Assembly: GCA_013115135.1 (NCBI GenBank)
Contig: JABANP010000357.1
Coordinates: forward strand, 1 to 54,751
Origin: Perkinsus olseni
Taxonomy: Eukaryota; Perkinsozoa; Perkinsida; Perkinsidae
Reading direction: 5' to 3'
Length of the DNA stretch: 54,751 bases
The translations under genes and the position numbers were made by a program. This document shows, in pieces, positions 50,866 through 54,751 of this stretch. How positions within the stretch are numbered: position 1 is the first letter of the stretch; the number at the start of each line of letters is the position of its first letter. The notes below the pieces were generated by a model that worked only from the letters and a program-made list of their open reading frames with translations, was not told the origin of the DNA and searched no databases.

Positions 50866-50969
50866 CCCCCTTGGACAATGTTGTAGAGATTGTTGACTTG
50901 TCTCTCGGTTGGACCACTTGCCATAGCACTGTTGCTCGTTGTTGAGCTGGGATAACATTGTCCAGGGGG
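50866..50969. repeat. Inverted repeat, 16-17 bp arms
   Basis: Left arm CCCCCTTGGACAATGTT (50866-50882), right arm AACATTGTCCAGGGGG (50954-50969), one extra T in the left arm, about 71 bp between. It may be a terminus of the DIRS-type element, a small foldback element, or an RNA structure. Confidence 0.8.
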
Positions 50970-51011
50970 CTCCGGGGGCTTGCACGCATGCACAAGCCAT
51001 GAGTGCGATTT

Positions 51012-51016
51012 AAAAA
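51012..51016 (-). terminator. Pol III terminator of the 5S gene
   Basis: Five T on the minus strand three bases past the 5S 3' end, the normal Pol III stop. Confidence 0.8.
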
Positions 51017-51019
51017 GAA

Positions 51020-51140
51020 GCCAGCAGCACCCTAAGGACTTCCCGGGCGGTCCCCCACCCCAGTACTATCCGGGCCTTGCGCCGCTTAACTTCGGAGTTC
51101 GGATGGGATCCGGTGTATTCGACGCAGTATGGCCGCTGGC
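51020..51140 (-). rRNA. 5S ribosomal RNA
   Basis: 121 bases on the minus strand. It begins GCCAGCGGCCATACTGCG, carries the conserved CGGATCCCATCCGAACTCCG (loop B/C region), then GAAGTTAAGCGG and GGATAGTACTGGGGTGGG, and ends with GTGCTGCTGGC, which pairs with the start (GCCAGC/GCTGGC) to close helix I. A T5 terminator follows. Single copy in this window, between a DIRS-type element and a degenerate gypsy element. Confidence 0.95.
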
Positions 51141-52107
51141 GACTCTAAAGTTGACCAAAATGCAACGTCAGCACGGACCTCGGCACCCCAAAATCGACCA
51201 AGTCGGACCAATTTCGCCACCAAGTCAAGACTATCCATCTCACTTCTGCTCACTAGTAGGACCCTCTGGGGCAGTCCAGCTCTGCCGTACACTGCTCTGG
51301 TGCGGGCCAAGTCTCCTGAGTGCGGAGTAATCCATCTTTCTTTGAAAGTCCGTAGATGGGAATAGAGACGGAGGAGACAAATCGGCGCAACACGGGATGA
51401 ATCTCAGTGGATCGTAAGACTAAGCCTACTCTCAACACTTACAATACCCGGATGCAATTAAGTCGTCTTCAAAGGATTTATCGAGCCCAATACTTGCAAT
51501 TGCTATGATCACCGTACACTCAGACCGCAAGTCAATGCAGCCAGAGGTACAGCAGCTTGAATTTTGGTCAGGCCGAAGCCAGACCTAGCCTTTTTCTTGT
51601 AGCATTGAGCACGGTGTACAACACTGCTTATCCAGCATGGATTCCGGCTTAGAGGCGTTTACCGTCCGCCAACCCAATCTGACGTTTCGTCTGCTGCCAC
51701 ACAGACTCATCAGTACCCTTTTGCTGGCATAGCGAGGTTATCGACCCGTGATGGGCGATAACAACAACTTGACCGAGCATGGCTAGGTAGACGACAAGGG
51801 GCCGTGGTCTGGACGCCACAACTCCCCCGCACTTGCCGTCTCCGTGCCTCTCAGTTCAACCTGCCGCTCGCTATAAGGCTCGGTGTTATACCCAGCCTCA
51901 TTACTCACTGGACTCCCCTTTGACTGAACTCAACTCGATTTGCGTACGCACTTAACTACTCATGATCATGATCGACACCGCGGTCTCCACTAGGCCTAGA
52001 CTCCTCGTCTTCCACGACTGAAGACGAACTTCTCGCGTCATCTTCAACCACGAGAGCGACTCGTACCTGAGGATCAAACATGTTCTCCTCAAGTGGGAAA
52101 GGACGAT
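51141..52107. other. Region between the 5S gene and gypsy pol
   Basis: About 970 bp. It should include the 3' untranslated part and perhaps the 3' LTR of the minus-strand gypsy element, but no LTR edges can be set because only one end is in the window. Nothing else recognised. Confidence 0.4.
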
Positions 52108-54751
52108 CTACTGGGCCTCGTCATTTCCAAGTTTTCTTACCATGTTTCGCCGTTTCTTACGCGAACTCCCGTCATCCTCGTCCCGGAGTACTCGCTTCTT
52201 CCCTCGGTAGGCCTTCAGGTTGTCGGCATGAGCAATGAAGGATTCTCCTCCTCCTCTCACTTTGTATACAAACGGGCTCAGGCTCTTCACGATCTCTAAC
52301 GGCCCGATAAACAACCCGGCCACCGCGCTTTTCCTTCGGGGTTTCAACCCCTTACTGAATAGCACCAAGTCTCCAGGCTTAAACTGGGGGACAAGGGTAC
52401 TCCGCGTGTTGAGGACATTCTGGAGGCTTCGAGTGCGGGAGTGGGTTTCAGCCACTCGCCGACTCCTCACCAGGACCTGACGGATTCGCTCGGCACGATT
52501 TATGTCAGAAGCCCGTGCGTCATCCTGGATCGGCTTGACCTCGGCGACTCCCACCATGGAGGGTAGTCTCATGCTTCGACCAGTCAGGTACTCAAACGGA
52601 CTCATCCCAAGACTCTCGCTCTTGGCAGCTCTCATCCCAGCAAGGACGCAGTCTATACAGGTATCCCAATCTTCGCTCCCGTTCACCGTGGCGGCGAGCC
52701 GTCGCTTCACAGTACCGATAGTCCTCTCTACGAGCCCTCGGGCTTGAGGCCGGTAAAGCGGCCCCGACACCACCTCAGTCTGATACAACTCCATCACCTT
52801 CCTCGTGAGAGCCCCAGTGAAGTATTGGGCTTGGTCCATTCCCAACCGCATTGGTGCCCCAGTGAAGCTAAAGACCTCTCCCAGCCGCTCCACTATTGTG
52901 GCCGCACTCGTGTCTTTTAAAGCATAGGCCCAGGGAAATCTGGACGCTTGATCTACTATGACGAGCAGATACTCATTCCCTCGCTGACGCAGCGACGCTG
53001 AGTGCGCGGTAGCGACCCGCAAATATCAGCCTGCATATCCGCAAATAGGTCCTTGCTCTCATAGGGTCGCAACACAGCTCGATGGGTAGCGGGCTTCGTG
53101 CGGGCGCATCCCTCACATCCATTCACATACTCTCGGCAAGCCTCCTTCTGACCGGGCCAGAAGAACACCCGACGAGACAGCTCATAGAGCTTATTAATCC
53201 CGACATGCCCGGTGGACCGATGGAGATCGTCCAGAATTTCCTTTCGGTAATGAGGTGGGACTATCGCCTTACCGTGAAGAGTGATAACTCCCGTTCCGGG
53301 ATCCCTCGTGATCGCCGCTTGGCGTTCTAGACCGCTTCCTCCAGGAAACCTACCTTGCCTTCTCCAAGCCTGACAGTCCTCGTCCTCGTCTTGGGCCTTC
53401 TTTAACTCATCCAATGTGCGGATCCGGGTTTCGATCGGCGCAAACTCAACCTCAATATCCCGACTGAGAGAGTCGGCGGCCACATTGCTCACCCCAGTGC
53501 GATACTGCACTGTCATACCCCCGAACTGCTGCAATGCCGCTATCCACCGGGCAAAACGCCCGTGTGGGTCCCACTATTTCATCAGATAACTGAAGGGCCG
53601 ACTGTCGGTGAATAACGTGAAGTCAGAGTTGGACAGATAGTAGGCGAACTTTTGGGTGAAGAACACCCCGGCATATATCTCGCTCGGTGGCGGACCACCG
53701 ACGCTCCGCCTCCGTTAGGCGGTGACTGCCATAACTGATGACTCGGCCATTTTTGGGAAAGTATTCCCCCAATGGCGCCTCCTTCGAGGCGTCCACCTCC
53801 AACTTGAAACTCTGTTCCCAATCGGGACTCGTTAATACCGGTTCATCGAGCAGGGCTTGGACCAGCTCGACATAGGCTCTTTCTTCTCTCTCTTCCCAGC
53901 GGAACCGCTGCCCACCTCTCAGCAAATCAGTCAGGGGTTGAGCAACCTTCGAGTATCCCTTTATGAACTTTCGGTAGTACCCGCACATTCCGAGGAACCG
54001 TCGCAGGGACTGCAGATTCCACGGTCGTTTCGACCTCATAATCCGCTCAACATTGGAGAACATCGGCCGGATGACTCCGCGCTCAATCCGGTGACCAAGG
54101 TAGTCGAGGCTGTCTAGTCCGAACTTGCACTTATCCACTCGGGTAGTAAACCCGGCTAGGTCTAAGGCCCTCAGGGTCCGCTTCACGTCTGCGAGATGTC
54201 CCGCTCTTCCCTTCCCCTTGGGGGTGTATATTATTATATCATCTAAGTAGACGAAACAGCACTGCGGCAGTAAAGTTCCGAGCGCGGCGTCCACCGCTCG
54301 TTGGAAACACGCCGGCGCGTTCCGGGGGCCCATCGCCATTATTCGGAAGGTGTACTGCTTGTTTCCGATCATGAAGGCAAGTTTGGCCTGGGACGCCTCC
54401 TCTACTTCGACTTGGTGAAATCCCTTTCGGAGGTCAATCACCGAGAAATGCGCCCCTTCCGAGACTCCTCCCAAGATTTCCTCTATTGTTGGAGACCGAT
54501 AACGGTCAGGGATGGTGATTTTGTTTAACTTCCTATAATCCACCACCAATCTCCCAGACCCATCTCGTTTCGGCACCACAAAGGCGGGCGACGCCCAAGG
54601 GCTGGTTGTCGGTTGTATCACCCCTCGTCCAACAATTCTTTGACCAACTTATTGGTGTTTTTGGCCGCGATCGGGTTCATCCGATACGGTCGGGAGAAGA
54701 CCGGACTTTCGGTGGTTGTATCCACTCGGAACTTAACCCCTTTTGCACACC
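52108..54751 (-). pseudogene. Degenerate Ty3/gypsy retrotransposon pol, 5' part off the window
   Basis: Minus-strand pieces in three frames. RT: VIQPTTSPWASPAFVVPKRD (~54620), IDLRKGFHQVEVEEASQAKL and FVYLDDIIIYTPKG (~54240). Connection/RNase H: LRRFLGMCGYYRKFIKGYSK, FKLEVDASKEAPLGE and SYGSHRLTEAERRWSATERD. Integrase: HHCC in LHRSTGHVGINKLYEL ... GCEGCARTK (~53220), core VIVDQASRFPWAYAL, GMDQAQYFTGAL and RPQARGLVERTIGTVKRRL, and a C-terminal FKPGDLVLFSKGL. Breaks: a frameshift near 54622 (GAGGGGTGA), one near 53640, an in-frame TAG near 53577 and one near 53000. The element is dead as sequenced. Confidence 0.88.

Larger units (their letters stand above)
38680..50970 (+). mobile_element. Tyrosine-recombinase (DIRS-order) retrotransposon, split by an LTR element
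   Basis: Gag-like ORF (39411-40766), RT-RNase H ORFs (46735-48868) and a tyrosine recombinase (48949-50274) lie in the same direction and in the order of DIRS/Ngaro elements, which integrate with a recombinase instead of an integrase. The LTR element at 40952-46498 sits between Gag and RT with a 5-bp target duplication, so the DIRS-type element is the older host. The outer ends are not defined: I found no clear terminal repeats shared between 38680-39400 and 50275-50970. The left boundary is placed just before the first leader hairpin and the right boundary after the inverted repeat at 50866-50969; both are guesses. Confidence 0.65.
50275..51019. other. 3' region of the DIRS-type element and 5S gene flank
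   Basis: 745 bp, GC-rich, without a gene. It contains a perfect 9-bp-arm inverted repeat CCAAGCATC/GATGCTTGG (50386-50423), an inverted repeat CCCCCTTGGACAATGTT / AACATTGTCCAGGGGG (50866-50882 and 50954-50969, one-base indel) and a hairpin GGCTTG/CAAGCC between about 50977 and 50998. Confidence 0.6.

Noticed and set aside
38680..50970. Terminal repeats of the DIRS-type element
   Set aside because: I compared the leader with the 3' flank in both orientations by eye and saw no convincing shared block; the boundaries are left open.
51000..51300. Possible spliced-leader RNA gene linked to 5S, as in dinoflagellates
   Set aside because: No sequence resembling the dinoflagellate/Perkinsus spliced leader was found near the 5S gene on either strand.

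Overview
The window looks like nuclear DNA of a small-genome protist, most probably an alveolate of the Perkinsus group. Genes are close together and cut by many short introns (mostly about 15-70 bp, GT-AG, one GC-AG). Nuclear 5S rRNA, Pol I/III, SSU-processome, diphthamide and dynein genes show it is eukaryotic. The Perkinsus assignment is inference: it rests on gene style, a secreted Cys-rich protein of a type I associate with Perkinsus, and an intronless pepsin-like secreted protease. No database search was possible. Spliced gene models are read by eye, so exon edges are approximate unless stated.

Layout. 1-7.7 kb, plus strand: a RING-H2/EF-hand protein, the Pol I/III subunit RPAC1 (AC40), a small membrane-anchored protein, a short charged protein and an ankyrin protein. 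8.3-31.5 kb, minus strand: a secreted two-repeat Cys-rich protein, monofunctional formate-tetrahydrofolate ligase, a coiled-coil protein, an Arg/Asp-rich low-complexity protein with a 30-bp tandem repeat, an unidentified gene, three consecutive unrelated WD40 genes (DPH7-like, dynein-2 intermediate-chain-like, UTP15) and another unidentified gene. 31.6-36.3 kb: accessory tract with two secreted GNAT-type acetyltransferase paralogues, a decayed third leader exon and a duplicated, partly pseudogenised exon. 37.5-38.6 kb: secreted aspartic protease.

38.7-54.7 kb is a retroelement cluster. A tyrosine-recombinase (DIRS-order) retrotransposon (Gag 39.4-40.8 kb; RT-RNase H and recombinase 46.7-50.3 kb) is split by a complete LTR retrotransposon (40952-46498) with two identical 144-bp LTRs and a perfect 5-bp target duplication (ATCCC). 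A 5S rRNA gene (51020-51140, minus) follows, then a degenerate Ty3/gypsy pol on the minus strand running off the window end.

The most unusual signals are: (1) the young LTR element keeps its proteins in three frames joined by +1 steps, twice at the same T-TTT-TAA heptamer, and its capsid/zinc-knuckle part lies downstream of the first shift; (2) the DIRS Gag leader holds an array of perfect hairpins, five of which share a five-base loop N-TCA-N closed by a T-A pair, a candidate RNA recognition array; (3) the LTR-element Gag ATG straddles the LTR/primer-binding-site junction.
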